64,000 bases of DNA, from assembly GCF_013307435.2 (NCBI RefSeq), contig NZ_CP102845.1, positions 1,736,001-1,800,000 on the forward strand, in the 5' to 3' direction. The translations under genes and the position numbers were made by a program. Every line of letters starts with the position of its first letter. Positions within the stretch are counted from its first letter, which is position 1. Of this stretch, positions 17,860-27,274 are shown piece after piece. This DNA is from Microvirga terrae (GTDB taxonomy: Bacteria; Pseudomonadota; Alphaproteobacteria; Rhizobiales; Beijerinckiaceae). Below the pieces are notes generated by a model. The model worked only from the letters and a program-made list of their open reading frames with translations, was not told where the DNA came from and ran no database searches.

Positions 17860-18557
17860 CGATGCTGTCTGTCGAGAATCTATCCCTCTACTACGGCGCC
17901 GCGCAGGCGCTGCGCGGCGTATCCGTCGCCGCCTCCGTGGGCGAGGTCACCTGTGTGCTCGGCCGGAATGGCGTCGGCAAGACGTCGCTCCTGCGCGCCA
18001 TCGCCGGCCACCGGTCGATCGCGGGCGGCAGCATCCGGTTCGACGGCCGGGACATCGCACGCCTGAAGCCGTTCGAGCGGGCGGCGCTCGGCATCGCCTA
18101 CGTGCCACAGGGCCGGGAGATCTTTCCGCTCCTCACGGTCAAGGAAAACCTCGAGACGGGCTTTGCCCCATTGAAGCGTGGCGAGAAAACGATCCCCGAG
18201 GAGGTCTTCGAGCTGTTCCCGGTGCTGAAGTCGATGCTGGGCCGCCGGGGCGGCGACCTGTCCGGCGGGCAGCAGCAGCAGCTCGCCATCGGTCGGGCGC
18301 TCGTCACCCGTCCGCGCCTGCTCGTGCTCGACGAGCCGACGGAAGGGATCCAGCCGTCGATCATCAAGGATATCGGCCGGGCGATCGCCTACTTGCGCGA
18401 ACGGAAGGATATGGCCATCCTCCTGGTCGAGCAATATTTCGACTTCGTGCGCGACCTGGCCGACCGGTTCGTGGTGATGGAGCGCGGCGAGATCGTGCAG
18501 GATGGCGACCGCTCGGCGCTCGAGGGAGACGATGTACGTCAGCGCTTGGCCATTTGA
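17856..18557 (+). CDS. urtE: Urea ABC transporter ATPase UrtE
   Basis: Second nucleotide-binding subunit, LivF type, 233 residues. It shows Walker A GRNGVGKTS, signature LSGGQQQQLAIGRAL, Walker B LLVLDEPTEGIQPS and VEQYFDFVRDLADRFVVMER. I choose ATG 17856 for its 4-nt overlap with urtD; an in-frame ATG at 17862 is nearly as good. Its 3' end overlaps ureD by 26 nt, which couples uptake of urea to urease maturation. Confidence 0.94.
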   Translation: MTMLSVENLSLYYGAAQALRGVSVAASVGEVTCVLGRNGVGKTSLLRAIAGHRSIAGGSIRFDGRDIARLKPFERAALGIAYVPQGREIFPLLTVKENLETGFAPLKRGEKTIPEEVFELFPVLKSMLGRRGGDLSGGQQQQLAIGRALVTRPRLLVLDEPTEGIQPSIIKDIGRAIAYLRERKDMAILLVEQYFDFVRDLADRFVVMERGEIVQDGDRSALEGDDVRQRLAI

Positions 18558-19386
18558 TGGTAATTCCCCGCCGGTCTCTCAAGAGCGTCAGCGTGCCGTC
18601 GGTCGTGTCGCGTTCAGCGCGACCGGCCTGGGCGGCCGTACGCGGCCCATGCGGATCGAGGAGAGCGGATCCATGCGGATCAGGCTTCCGAAGGGCGAGG
18701 GACGAGGGCTCGATGCCGTTCTCGTCAACACGGCCGGAGGCATCGCGTGCGGCGATCGCTTCTCCGTCGCGGTCGAGGCGCGCACAGGCGCCGCCGTCAC
18801 CGTTGCGACACCGGCCGCCGAGAAGGTCTACCGCTCGGACGGGCCAATCGCGGAGCTGTCGGTCGATCTCACGGTCGAGGCCGGCGCGCGGCTCGATTGG
18901 CTTCCGCAGGAAACCATTCTGTTCGACAGGGCGCGCCTACGCCGCAGCCTCACGGCCGACATGCCCGAGGATGCGCGGCTGACCGTGTTCGAGGCTGTCG
19001 TGTTCGGGCGCGAAGCGCGCGCCGAGCACATCACGGACGGCCTCTTCGAGGATCGCTGGCGCATCAGGCGGGCAGGACGCCTCGTCTATGCCGACACGCT
19101 GCGCCTCGATGGGCCGATCGCCGATCGTCTCCGGAAACCCAGTGTCGGAAAGGGCGCCCGTGCCTTCGCCACCATGGTCCATGTGGCGCCGGACGCCGAG
19201 GCGCGGCTCGACGAGGTGCGCAACCATTTGTCCTCTAGCGGCGGCTGCGAGTCTGCGGCGGGTGCCTGGAACGGGCTTCTCGCCGTCCGCTTCTGCGCCA
19301 TGACCATCGAGTCGCTGCGCAAGGCCGCTGTTCCGTTTCTGCTCGCCTTCCGCGGTGCGCCTATGCCGCGCGTCTGGCTCAGCTAG
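18532..19386 (+). CDS. ureD: Urease accessory protein UreD
   Basis: Scaffold for the UreD-UreF-UreG complex that loads nickel and CO2 into apo-urease. 284 residues from ATG 18532, picked because GGGAG lies 6 nt upstream, inside the end of urtE. Family marks include VNTAGGIACGDRFSVAVEA, ATPAAEKVYRSDGPIAE and LPQETILFDRARLRRSL. The next gene starts 9 bp later. Confidence 0.93.
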   Translation: MYVSAWPFDGNSPPVSQERQRAVGRVAFSATGLGGRTRPMRIEESGSMRIRLPKGEGRGLDAVLVNTAGGIACGDRFSVAVEARTGAAVTVATPAAEKVYRSDGPIAELSVDLTVEAGARLDWLPQETILFDRARLRRSLTADMPEDARLTVFEAVVFGREARAEHITDGLFEDRWRIRRAGRLVYADTLRLDGPIADRLRKPSVGKGARAFATMVHVAPDAEARLDEVRNHLSSSGGCESAAGAWNGLLAVRFCAMTIESLRKAAVPFLLAFRGAPMPRVWLS

Positions 19387-19395
19387 GGTCAAACC

Positions 19396-20016
19396 ATGCA
19401 ACTCACTCCTCGCGAAAAAGACAAGCTCCTGATCGCCATGGCTGCCATGGTGGCCCGCCGCCGGCTGGAACGCGGCGTCAAGCTCAATCATCCGGAAGCC
19501 ATCGCGCTCATCACCGACGCGGTCGTGGAGGGCGCGCGGGACGGGCGCTCCGTCGCTGAGCTGATGGAGGCCGGCGCACATGTGATCACGGTCGACCAGG
19601 TCATGGAGGGCGTCGCCGAGATGATTCACGACGTGCAGGTGGAGGCGACCTTTCCCGATGGCACCAAGCTCGTGACCGTGCATCACCCGATCCGCGGCGC
19701 AGCCTCGAAGGACGTGCCCGGCGAGGTGACCGCGCAGCAGGGCGAAATCGTCTTCAACGAGGGCGCCGAGCGTACCGTCGTCACCGTGGCGAATACCGGC
19801 GACCGTCCGATCCAGGTCGGCAGCCATTATCATTTCTTCGAGACGAACCCCGCCTTATCGTTCGATCGCGAGAAGGCGCGCGGCATGCGGCTCGACATCG
19901 TGCCTGGCACGGCTGTGCGCTTCGAGCCCGGATCCACCCGCGAAGTGGTGCTCGTTCCGCTTTCCGGCAGGCGCGAGGTCCACGGGTTCCGACAGGCCGT
20001 GATGGGAGCGCTCTGA
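19396..20016 (+). CDS. ureAB: Urease gamma-beta fusion subunit (UreA-UreB)
   Basis: Structural subunit of the Ni urease that hydrolyses urea to ammonia and carbamate. The 206 residues hold gamma (about 1-100: [62 protein letters not shown] split over two stretches) joined in frame to beta (about 105-206: [37 protein letters not shown]). Separate ureA and ureB are the more common arrangement in proteobacteria; a gamma-beta fusion is known from Helicobacter UreA and some others. Its stop shares 1 nt with the ureC start. Confidence 0.94.
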   Translation: MQLTPREKDKLLIAMAAMVARRRLERGVKLNHPEAIALITDAVVEGARDGRSVAELMEAGAHVITVDQVMEGVAEMIHDVQVEATFPDGTKLVTVHHPIRGAASKDVPGEVTAQQGEIVFNEGAERTVVTVANTGDRPIQVGSHYHFFETNPALSFDREKARGMRLDIVPGTAVRFEPGSTREVVLVPLSGRREVHGFRQAVMGAL

Positions 20017-21743
20017 TGTCGAACGCGAGAAAGCCTGCTTCGCTCCCACGCTCGGCTTACGCCGACATGTTCGGCCCCACCGTGGGCGACCGCATTCGCC
20101 TGGCCGATACAGCCCTGGTGATCGAGGTGGAGAAGGACTTCACCACCTATGGCGAGGAGGTGAAGTTCGGCGGCGGCAAGGTCATCCGCGACGGGATGGG
20201 GCAGTCGCAGGCGACCCGCGCCCATGGCGCCGTCGACACGGTCATCACCAACGCGGTGATCCTCGACCATTGGGGCATCGTGAAGGCCGATATCGCCATC
20301 GCGGGCGGGCGGATCGCCGCGATCGGCAAGGCCGGCAATCCGGATGTGCAGCCCAACGTCGACATCGTTATCGGGCCGGGCACGGAGATCATCGCGGGGG
20401 AAGGCAAGATCATCACGGCCGGCGGCTTCGACTCGCATATCCATTTCATCTGCCCACAGCAGATCGACGAGGCGCTGATGTCGGGCATCACCACGATGCT
20501 CGGCGGCGGCACGGGACCGGCGACCGGCACCTTCGCCACCACCTGCACGCCGGGTCCGTGGCACATCGCCCGCATGATCGAGGCCGCCGATGCCTTTCCG
20601 ATGAACCTCGCCTTCACGGGCAAGGGCAATGCCTCGAAGCCCGGCGCCCTGGAGGAGATGATCGAGGCCGGCGCCTGTGCGCTCAAGCTCCATGAGGACT
20701 GGGGCACGACACCGGCGGCGATCGACTGCTGCCTGTCGGTGGCCGATGCCTATGACGTGCAGGTGATGATCCACACCGACACGCTCAACGAATCCGGCTT
20801 CGTCGAGGACACGATCGCGGCCTTCAAAGGCCGCACAATCCACGCCTTCCACACGGAGGGCGCGGGCGGAGGGCATGCACCGGACATCATCAAGGTGGCT
20901 GGACTGCCCAATGTGCTGCCGTCCTCCACCAACCCGACGCGGCCCTATACGGTGAACACCATCGACGAGCATCTCGACATGCTCATGGTCTGCCATCACC
21001 TGTCACCATCAATCCCGGAGGATCTCGCCTTCGCGGAGAGCCGAATCCGCAAGGAAACAATCGCCGCGGAGGACATCCTGCACGATATCGGCGCGCTGTC
21101 GATGATGTCGTCCGACAGCCAAGCCATGGGGCGCGTCGGCGAGGTCATCATCCGCACATGGCAGACCGCGCATAAGATGAAGGTCCAGCGCGGCGCGCTT
21201 CCCGGTGAGAGCGGCGGCAACGACAACCTCCGCGCCCGGCGCTATGTGGCGAAATACACGATCAACCCGGCCATCGCCCACGGCGTGTCCCGACACATCG
21301 GATCGGTCGAGGTCGGCAAGCTCGCCGATCTCGTGGTCTGGACGCCGGCCTTCTTCGGCGTGAAGCCCGATCTCGTGTTGAAAGGAGGCGCAATCGCGGC
21401 CGCTCTGATGGGCGACCCCAATGCGTCGATCCCGACACCGCAGCCGGTGCATTACCGGCCAATGTTCGGCGCCTACGGCCGGGCGCTCGTCACCACGTCG
21501 CTCACCTTCGTGTCGAAGGCCGCGGTGGAGAACGGGCTTGCGGCAAAGCTCGGCGTCCAGAAGCCGCTCGTCGCGGTCGAGAACGTCCGCGGCGGGATCG
21601 GCAAGAAAGACATGGTGCATAACGATGCGACCCCGGTCATCGAGGTCGATCCCGAAACCTACGACGTCCGTGCCGATGGCGAGCTGCTCGTCTGCGAACC
21701 CGCAACAATCCTTCCCATGGCTCAACGATACTTCCTGTTCTGA
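20016..21743 (+). CDS. ureC: Urease alpha (catalytic) subunit UreC
   Basis: Catalytic subunit with the bi-nickel site, 575 residues, near the family length of ~570. Metal and catalytic residues can be read: HIH in [14 protein letters not shown] (near 141), carbamylated Lys in [10 protein letters not shown] (near 225), His in [13 protein letters not shown] (near 252) and [13 protein letters not shown], the mobile-flap MVCHHL, and Asp in [14 protein letters not shown]. All expected ligands are present, so it should be active. ureE follows after 1 bp. Confidence 0.97.
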   Translation: MSNARKPASLPRSAYADMFGPTVGDRIRLADTALVIEVEKDFTTYGEEVKFGGGKVIRDGMGQSQATRAHGAVDTVITNAVILDHWGIVKADIAIAGGRIAAIGKAGNPDVQPNVDIVIGPGTEIIAGEGKIITAGGFDSHIHFICPQQIDEALMSGITTMLGGGTGPATGTFATTCTPGPWHIARMIEAADAFPMNLAFTGKGNASKPGALEEMIEAGACALKLHEDWGTTPAAIDCCLSVADAYDVQVMIHTDTLNESGFVEDTIAAFKGRTIHAFHTEGAGGGHAPDIIKVAGLPNVLPSSTNPTRPYTVNTIDEHLDMLMVCHHLSPSIPEDLAFAESRIRKETIAAEDILHDIGALSMMSSDSQAMGRVGEVIIRTWQTAHKMKVQRGALPGESGGNDNLRARRYVAKYTINPAIAHGVSRHIGSVEVGKLADLVVWTPAFFGVKPDLVLKGGAIAAALMGDPNASIPTPQPVHYRPMFGAYGRALVTTSLTFVSKAAVENGLAAKLGVQKPLVAVENVRGGIGKKDMVHNDATPVIEVDPETYDVRADGELLVCEPATILPMAQRYFLF

Positions 21744-21744
21744 T

Positions 21745-22224
21745 ATGATCCGCGCCACATCCATCATTCGCCGTGAGGCCGTCGAGCAGGACCGCATCGT
21801 CGACGTCATCACCCTCGATCATGGCGGCCGCCATCGCCGTCGCATCATGCTCCATGCCGAGGGCGGAACCGCCTTCCTGCTCGACCTCGACAGGGCCGAC
21901 GTGCTGGAGGACGGCGACGCCATCCGGCTTGAGAGCGGCTGGCTCGTCGAGGTGCGGGCCGCGCCCGAGAAACTCGTTGAGATCACCACGGAGAAGCCGC
22001 TCGACCTCCTGACTCTCGCCTGGCATATCGGCAACAGGCACGTGCCCGCGGAGATCACCCGCACGGCGATCTATATCGGCTACGATCATGTGCTGGTCGA
22101 CATGCTGATCGGGCTGGGCGCCCGGGTCGAGATCGTCGAGCGGCCGTTCCAACCGGTCCGCGGTGCCTATCATCACCACGAGCAAGGCGGGCATTCACAT
22201 CACCACGGAAATGGCCATGGATGA
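21745..22224 (+). CDS. ureE: Urease nickel metallochaperone UreE
   Basis: Delivers nickel to the urease activation complex. 159 residues from ATG 21745, 1 bp after ureC. The N-terminal peptide-binding part is followed by the metal-binding domain with HIGNRHVPAEI, and the protein ends in a His-rich tail ([18 protein letters not shown]), which in Klebsiella-type UreE binds extra nickel. The stop lies inside the start region of ureF. Confidence 0.93.
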   Translation: MIRATSIIRREAVEQDRIVDVITLDHGGRHRRRIMLHAEGGTAFLLDLDRADVLEDGDAIRLESGWLVEVRAAPEKLVEITTEKPLDLLTLAWHIGNRHVPAEITRTAIYIGYDHVLVDMLIGLGARVEIVERPFQPVRGAYHHHEQGGHSHHHGNGHG

Positions 22225-22918
22225 TGTATCCGTGACAGTAAGGGCTCAAGGATCGGAGGCAGCGATCCTGCCGCTCTTCGCCTGGCTGTCGCCCTCTTAT
22301 CCGGTCGGCTCCTATGCTTATTCGCACACGCTCGAATGGGCCGTGGAGGCCGGCGACGTTGCCGACGAGGCGACGCTCGTGGCTTGGCTGACCGACCTCC
22401 TGACGCTCGGCATGGGGCGCAACGACGCCATTCTCCTGAGCCATGCCTACCGGGCCATCGAGCAGGATGATCGAGACGCTCTCGAGACCGTCAACGAACT
22501 CGCGCTTGCCCTGTCGCCCTCCGCCGAACTCTATCTCGAGACCAGCCAGCAGGGGCGCAGCTTCCTGGATGCGACGCTCGCCGCATGGCCGTCGCCCCGG
22601 CTGACGCCGCTCGAGGGCGATGTCGCCTTTCCGGTCGCCATCGGCATGGCGGCGGCGGCCCATGCCGTTCCCCTGCCGCTCACATCGCCCGCCTATCTCT
22701 TCGGGCTCGTGCAGACGCTCGTGTCGGCGGCCATCCGCCTCGCGCCCATCGGCCAGACGGCAGGCATCCGCGTGTCCGCCGCTCTTGCCGACACGGTGCA
22801 GACGGTTGCCAGAGAGGCCATGGCTCTCACGCTCGACGATATCGGCGGCTCGACCTTCCGGGCCGATCTCGGCTCTTTCCATCATGAGAACCAGTATACG
22901 AGGTTGTTTCGATCATGA
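22217..22918 (+). CDS. ureF: Urease accessory protein UreF
   Basis: Partner of UreD that gates GTP hydrolysis by UreG during urease activation. 233 residues from ATG 22217; an ATG at 22211 is also possible. [20 protein letters not shown] at the N-terminus and [20 protein letters not shown] are family marks, and the C-terminal [13 protein letters not shown] matches the conserved tail. It overlaps ureE by 8 nt and ureG by 4 nt. Confidence 0.92.
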   Translation: MDDVSVTVRAQGSEAAILPLFAWLSPSYPVGSYAYSHTLEWAVEAGDVADEATLVAWLTDLLTLGMGRNDAILLSHAYRAIEQDDRDALETVNELALALSPSAELYLETSQQGRSFLDATLAAWPSPRLTPLEGDVAFPVAIGMAAAAHAVPLPLTSPAYLFGLVQTLVSAAIRLAPIGQTAGIRVSAALADTVQTVAREAMALTLDDIGGSTFRADLGSFHHENQYTRLFRS

Positions 22919-23538
22919 CTTCTCACACGGGACCCCTGCGGGTCGGCATCGGCGGACCGGTCGGGTCTGGCAAGACGGCCCTGATGGAGGCGCTCTGCAA
23001 GACCTTCCGCGAGCGCTATGACATCTGCGCCATCACCAACGACATCTACACCAAGGAGGATGCTCGGCTCCTGACGGTTGCCGGCGCACTGCCGGTGGAG
23101 CGCATCATGGGCGTGGAGACGGGAGGATGCCCACATACGGCGATCCGCGAGGATGCGTCAATCAACCTTGCCGCCATCGCCACCATGCGCAAGCGCTTCC
23201 CGGCCCTCGACATCGTGCTGGTGGAATCCGGCGGCGACAACCTGGCGGCCACGTTCTCGCCCGAGCTCGCTGATCTGACGGTCTACGTCATCGACGTCGC
23301 CGGGGGAGAGAAGATCCCGCGCAAAGGCGGTCCCGGCATCACGCGCTCGGATCTCCTGGTGGTCAATAAGATCGATTTGGCGCCCCATGTCGGGGCAGAC
23401 CTTTCGATCATGGAGGAGGACACGAAGCGCATGCGCGGCCAGCGTCCATACGTGTTCAGCAACATCCGCGACGGCGTAGGCGTCGACGCCATCGCGGCAT
23501 TCATCGAGCGGGCCGGCGGTCTGTCGGCCGCGGCCTAA
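22915..23538 (+). CDS. ureG: Urease activation GTPase UreG
   Basis: SIMIBI-class GTPase that carries nickel and powers insertion into urease. 207 residues with P-loop [28 protein letters not shown] holding the metal-binding Cys-Pro-His, [19 protein letters not shown] (switch region) and [15 protein letters not shown] (GTP base recognition). ATG 22915 overlaps the ureF stop. Confidence 0.96.
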   Translation: MTSHTGPLRVGIGGPVGSGKTALMEALCKTFRERYDICAITNDIYTKEDARLLTVAGALPVERIMGVETGGCPHTAIREDASINLAAIATMRKRFPALDIVLVESGGDNLAATFSPELADLTVYVIDVAGGEKIPRKGGPGITRSDLLVVNKIDLAPHVGADLSIMEEDTKRMRGQRPYVFSNIRDGVGVDAIAAFIERAGGLSAAA

Positions 23539-23553
23539 TAGGGGATCTTCAAA

Positions 23554-24123
23554 ATGTTCAAACGCTCGGTTCTTGCCACGCTGTTCATCGCGGCAGCCAT
23601 GCCGGCTTTGGCCCACACGGGTCATGCTTCTGCATCGGGCTTCCTGTCCGGATTCTCGCATCCGCTGGGCGGGATCGACCATGTGCTGGCCATGGTGAGC
23701 GTCGGCCTCTTCGCGGCCCTGCTCGGAGGACAGGCCGTGTGGGCGTTGCCGACGAGCTTCGTCGCCATGATGCTGGCGGGCGGAGTCTTAGGCCTGATCG
23801 GCATCGCGGTTCCAGCCGTCGAATCCGGCATCGCCCTGTCCGTGGTCGTGCTGGGCGCCGTCGTCACATGGGGGCGGCGATGGCCGGTCCAGGCTGCGGC
23901 CGCCCTCGTCGGCGCCTTTGCGGTGTTCCATGGCCATGCTCACGGGATGGAGATCCCGTCCGGGGCCAGCGTCGTGCTCTACAGCCTCGGCTTCACCCTG
24001 GCGACCGTCCTGCTGCTTGGAGCCGGCATGATGTTCGCAACGATCACAGCCCGTCAGATGCATGTTAGCCGATTGGCCGGCGCTGCGGTTGCGGTCGCAG
24101 GCTTTGTTCTCCTGATTGGATAG
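23554..24123 (+). CDS. ureJ: HupE/UreJ family membrane protein
   Basis: Small integral membrane protein of 189 residues, probably a nickel permease or facilitator serving urease. It has a signal-like N-terminus ending near ALAHTGH, then FSHPLGGIDHVLAMVSVG, the family's HPxxGxDH metal motif, several further hydrophobic helices, and HGHAHGMEIP. It lies 15 bp after ureG and is the last gene of the urea unit. The transport role is known for the family, not shown here. Confidence 0.88.
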   Translation: MFKRSVLATLFIAAAMPALAHTGHASASGFLSGFSHPLGGIDHVLAMVSVGLFAALLGGQAVWALPTSFVAMMLAGGVLGLIGIAVPAVESGIALSVVVLGAVVTWGRRWPVQAAAALVGAFAVFHGHAHGMEIPSGASVVLYSLGFTLATVLLLGAGMMFATITARQMHVSRLAGAAVAVAGFVLLIG

Positions 24124-24192
24124 AATACGCAAGTTTGGGCTCAGGCGATGTTCTGAACCGACCCGTTGAAACGAAGGCGTGATCGCACCATC

Positions 24193-24227
24193 CAGGTCCT
24201 TGGCTGAAGGCGTCAGCCAAGGACCTG
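24193..24227. terminator. Long hairpin between convergent ureJ and 24249 gene
   Basis: The arms CAGGTCCTTGGCTGA (24193-24207) and TCAGCCAAGGACCTG (24213-24227) are exact 15-bp inverted repeats with a 5-nt loop. The hairpin lies 69 bp after ureJ and 21 bp after the end of the convergent gene, so it can serve both. No T run follows on either strand. Confidence 0.6.
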
Positions 24228-24248
24228 TCGCATGGGGCTCACGCCGCG

Positions 24249-24992
24249 TCAGCGCTTGCCGCCGCCACTGCCACGTCCACCATTCCCGGCAGGGCCGTCC
24301 TGATCGGTGCCGTCGCCGTTGTTGGAGCGGCCCGGATTGGACGAGTCGTTGCCGTCGTCGTCGTTCCCGTGGCCATTGTTGCCGTGGCCGCCGTTTCCGC
24401 GATTGTCACGTCCGGCGCGACCGTCGTGATCGGTCCCGCCGCCATTGTTGGAGCGGTCCGGATTCGAGGAACCGTTGCCGTGGCTGCCGACGCCGACATC
24501 AGCGTTCCCGCCTGCGCCGCCGCCGACGGACGAGCCAGCCGACCCACTCGCATTGCCACTGCTACGACCAGTGCCGGGGCTGGCCGTGCCGGGAGTGCCG
24601 CTGTCTGCCACAGCCCCGCTACGGCCCGGGCTCGCGCCGGCCCCGGCAGCACCCGTGTTGCCTGCACCATGTGTGCCGCTGCCGATCGTGCCGGAAGCAC
24701 CGCGATCAGACCCGGGAATAGCGGCAGGGCCGCTGCCGATGGATCCGGTCACGGCGTCGGACCGGTCCCCATCCACCGGATGGTCCAACCGGTGCATCGC
24801 TTGAGGTCGAACGGCGCAGCGACAGGTTTCCTGACCGTGGATGATATGGAGCCGGCAGTTTCGGTACAGCGAGGCATCGGCAACAGCGGGCACGCATTGC
24901 CGGCCGGCTCCGACGCTCTGGGCATCGGACGGCGTTGCCAGGACGAGGAGGAGGGTGGTGCTGGACAAAGCAAGAGCGCATGAACGCTTCAT
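24249..24992 (-). CDS. Secreted Gly/Asn/Asp-rich repetitive protein of unknown function
   Basis: 247 residues from ATG 24992, picked because AGGTG lies about 7 nt upstream and a signal peptide follows (LALSSTTLLLVLATPSDAQ). A short Cys-containing region comes next (about 25-65, with RQCVPAV, YRNCRLHI and ETCRC), then a low-complexity tail from about 75 to the end built of G, N, D, S, T. The tail holds two copies of a unit, SSNPDRSNNGGGTDHDGRAG and SSNPGRSNNGDGTDQDGPAG. I cannot assign a family. The opposite strand is also open through the repeat because of its composition, but only the minus strand gives a signal peptide. An extracellular matrix or surface role is possible but unproven. Confidence 0.65.
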   Translation of the reverse strand: MKRSCALALSSTTLLLVLATPSDAQSVGAGRQCVPAVADASLYRNCRLHIIHGQETCRCAVRPQAMHRLDHPVDGDRSDAVTGSIGSGPAAIPGSDRGASGTIGSGTHGAGNTGAAGAGASPGRSGAVADSGTPGTASPGTGRSSGNASGSAGSSVGGGAGGNADVGVGSHGNGSSNPDRSNNGGGTDHDGRAGRDNRGNGGHGNNGHGNDDDGNDSSNPGRSNNGDGTDQDGPAGNGGRGSGGGKR

Positions 24993-25057
24993 AGGGTTCA
25001 CCTGCATAGAACGAGTTTCGGTGATGAGCCGCATCGCGGCGGCCCACTTGGCTAGAA

Positions 25058-25082
25058 GACGCATATCACGAAATAACGTTCC
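25058..25082 (-). promoter_or_regulatory. Possible EcfG-type promoter for the 24249 gene
   Basis: Minus strand reads GGAAC (25082-25078), 16 nt, CGTC (25061-25058). The -35 is exact and the -10 has one mismatch to CGTT. It lies 65 nt before the start codon. Confidence 0.35.
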
Positions 25083-25186
25083 GTTCTCTCAGCAGAATGA
25101 TGTTCGTTTCGAAATGGAAGGTTCGTCGACACTTGAGGCGGCTGAGCTAAGCAGCAGTGCTCAATGTGAGATACGGCTTAGTTTGA

Positions 25187-26623
25187 TCAAGCTTGAACGG
25201 GACATTCTGCTCCGCAGGCCTCGGCCATGCCGCGGATCTCGGTGAGCTTCGACCTGAAGGCCGACCAGTCGTCCGCCGCGGCGATCGGTGCCCAGAGCGC
25301 TTCGACCTCATCGATCAGCATGGTGCAGGGCGTGGGACGGGCAAAATAGGGATGGTCGAGCCGGAGTCCCGGTGCCGGATCGAAGGTGCCGAGCGCCGTG
25401 CGAACGGGCTCGAAGGAGGTCTGTGCGTAGAAGTTCGCGGACGGGCTTGCGGCGGCCCGCTCCGCACTTGCACGACCACCGTGCCAATCGAAGAAGGTCT
25501 GCTCGAAGGGCGCCTTGGTCTCATGGAGAAAGGTCCACAACGCCTTGGCCAAGGCTCCATCCTGCTCGAAGCCTTTCGATCGGAGCCCGAGGCGCCGCAT
25601 GACGGCACCGGTGAACTCCCGGTGCAGGGCGGGCTCGAAGGCGCCCAGCGCCTGCTCGAGGCTGCTCTGCTCGGCGAGCGGAAGCAGGCATTCCGCGAGG
25701 CGGAACAGGTTCCACAGCAGCGTGTCGGGCTGGCGCCCGAAGGCATAGAGACCGGTCTCGTCGAAGTAAGCGGCCGTGAAGCCGGGTTCATAGACGGGGA
25801 GGAAACGCCACGGACCATAATCGAAGCTTTCGCCCGTGACGTTGATGTTGTCGGTGTTGAGAACGCCGTGCACGAAACCGGCCGCCATCCACTGCGCTCC
25901 CATGCGGGCCACGCGCCGGCAGACCTCTTCCAGGAACGCCGATGCACGACCGGCTTCCTCGTCGCGCCATGCTTGCGGCATATAGGTCCGGATCGTGTAG
26001 TCGAGGAGCTTGCGGAGATTGGCGGTGTCGTCCAGGTACAGCAGCCGCTGGAACGTTCCGATGCGGATATGGGAATGGCTGAGGCGCACGAGAACCGACG
26101 AGCGTGTGGGTGAAGGTTCGTCGCCGCGCTCCAGTTCCTCGCCCGTTTCCACCAAGCTGAAGGTTTTCGAGGTCTCGACGCCGAGCGCCTCTAGCATTTC
26201 GGTCGCCAGCACTTCGCGCACGCCGCCCTTCAGGGTCAGGCGGCCATCCGCATGGCGCGACCACGGGGTCTGACCGCTGCCTTTCGTGCCGAGGTCGAGG
26301 AGCCTGCCATCCTGCCCGTCGTGGAACTGTGCGAAGAGGAACCCGCGTCCGTCGCCCAGATGCGGATTGTAGGTCCGGAATTGGTGTCCGTGGTAGCGCA
26401 GGGCAAGCGGCTGTTGCAAGCTGCCGGGAAGCGGCTCGAAGCGCCCGAAATGGTCGAGCCACTCTTCGTCAGCGAGCGATCCGAGCCCGACCCGCTCGGC
26501 CCAGCGCTGGTTGCGATAGCGCAGAACATGCTGCGGGAACCGCGCCGGCTGAACGATGTCGTAGAAGTCCGGACCGAGTTCCTGATGGAGCGTCGAGGCG
26601 CGGTATTCGGCGGAGGGCGGCAT
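25187..26623 (-). CDS. selO: Protein adenylyltransferase SelO (YdiU/UPF0061 family)
   Basis: Pseudokinase-fold enzyme that transfers AMP from ATP to Ser/Thr/Tyr of target proteins; linked to redox stress. 478 residues, normal length. RYHGHQFRTYNPHLGDGRGF, GTKGSGQTPWSRHADGRLTL and KGGVREVLATEM form the nucleotide-binding N-lobe; HGVLNTDNINVTGESFDYGP is the catalytic and metal-binding segment. It lacks a terminal Cys/Sec, ending GAECPVQA with a Cys four residues from the end. It stands alone, 194 bp from the start of the 24249 gene on the same strand. No good ribosome site at ATG 26623, so the start is tentative. Confidence 0.92.
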   Translation of the reverse strand: MPPSAEYRASTLHQELGPDFYDIVQPARFPQHVLRYRNQRWAERVGLGSLADEEWLDHFGRFEPLPGSLQQPLALRYHGHQFRTYNPHLGDGRGFLFAQFHDGQDGRLLDLGTKGSGQTPWSRHADGRLTLKGGVREVLATEMLEALGVETSKTFSLVETGEELERGDEPSPTRSSVLVRLSHSHIRIGTFQRLLYLDDTANLRKLLDYTIRTYMPQAWRDEEAGRASAFLEEVCRRVARMGAQWMAAGFVHGVLNTDNINVTGESFDYGPWRFLPVYEPGFTAAYFDETGLYAFGRQPDTLLWNLFRLAECLLPLAEQSSLEQALGAFEPALHREFTGAVMRRLGLRSKGFEQDGALAKALWTFLHETKAPFEQTFFDWHGGRASAERAAASPSANFYAQTSFEPVRTALGTFDPAPGLRLDHPYFARPTPCTMLIDEVEALWAPIAAADDWSAFRSKLTEIRGMAEACGAECPVQA

Positions 26624-26992
26624 GCATCGTATCCCATGAACCTGTGTTCAATCCCACGGCGCTCGAAATGTTCAGATGTTCCGAGCGAGTTCAAGCGGGT
26701 GATCCGGCGAACGGCGATCGCGGCCCTGGGACAACCCCCTGACAGGATGCCGATCATCTCAGAAATCGGCAGTACAATATTACGATCCGTTGCGCTGTCC
26801 CGCTTTCGGAAGTCCGTGCGCAAAAATAGTGCACAGGTTCGCGAGGGCGAAAAGCTTCGCATTTTCCTCACGTTCCGCCTTGTTTTTCATCTGCCCAGCT
26901 GGAGCCGTTTCGACAATCTGTGCGTTTGTCTCTTGGCTCCCAACGAGAGGTCCCTTAGGATTCTATCAACAAAGCAGACGGGAGGAAGGTTT
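26624..26992. other. Intergenic region between divergent selO and a small membrane protein
   Basis: 369 bp without a credible gene. Open frames here are continuations of selO antisense. On the plus strand TTGGCT (26933-26938), 17 nt, TAGGAT (26956-26961) is a weak sigma-70 candidate 31 nt before the 26993 gene. I see no terminator, repeat or RNA structure. Confidence 0.4.
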
Positions 26993-27193
26993 ATGGCATA
27001 CAAGGATGTGCTGAGCCTTTGCGGCCGAATTGGCCTGATCGTAGCTGCGTTCGCGTTCGTCGCTGGAATTATTGCAGGTCCCCTCCTTGAGAGAGTGTGG
27101 TCGTCCCGCCTGACGGTCACCCAGAACAGCGGTGCGCCGGTCCCGGCACCACCCAAGGTCCCTGTCGAATCGCAGGCGGGGCAACCGGGCTAA
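26993..27193 (+). CDS. Small single-pass membrane protein, unknown function
   Basis: 66 residues. GGGAGGAAGG ends 3-4 nt before ATG 26993 and is one of the strongest ribosome sites in the window. Residues 11-32 (GRIGLIVAAFAFVAGIIAGP) form one membrane helix, followed by a Pro-rich tail (PVPAPPKVPV). I recognise no family. It is followed after 81 bp by another small gene on the same strand. Confidence 0.65.
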   Translation: MAYKDVLSLCGRIGLIVAAFAFVAGIIAGPLLERVWSSRLTVTQNSGAPVPAPPKVPVESQAGQPG

Positions 27194-27274
27194 CAACTTT
27201 TTAGAGGTCTCTGGGCCATACCCCATCGTCGCCGGTCCCGGCGCGAATGCGGCTCCTTTTCGGATAAGGATGCG

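Noticed and set aside
24179..24983. Plus-strand frames over the repetitive secreted protein
   Set aside because: They are Arg/Cys-rich or Ala/Val-rich products of repeat DNA without signal peptide or ribosome site. The minus frame has both.
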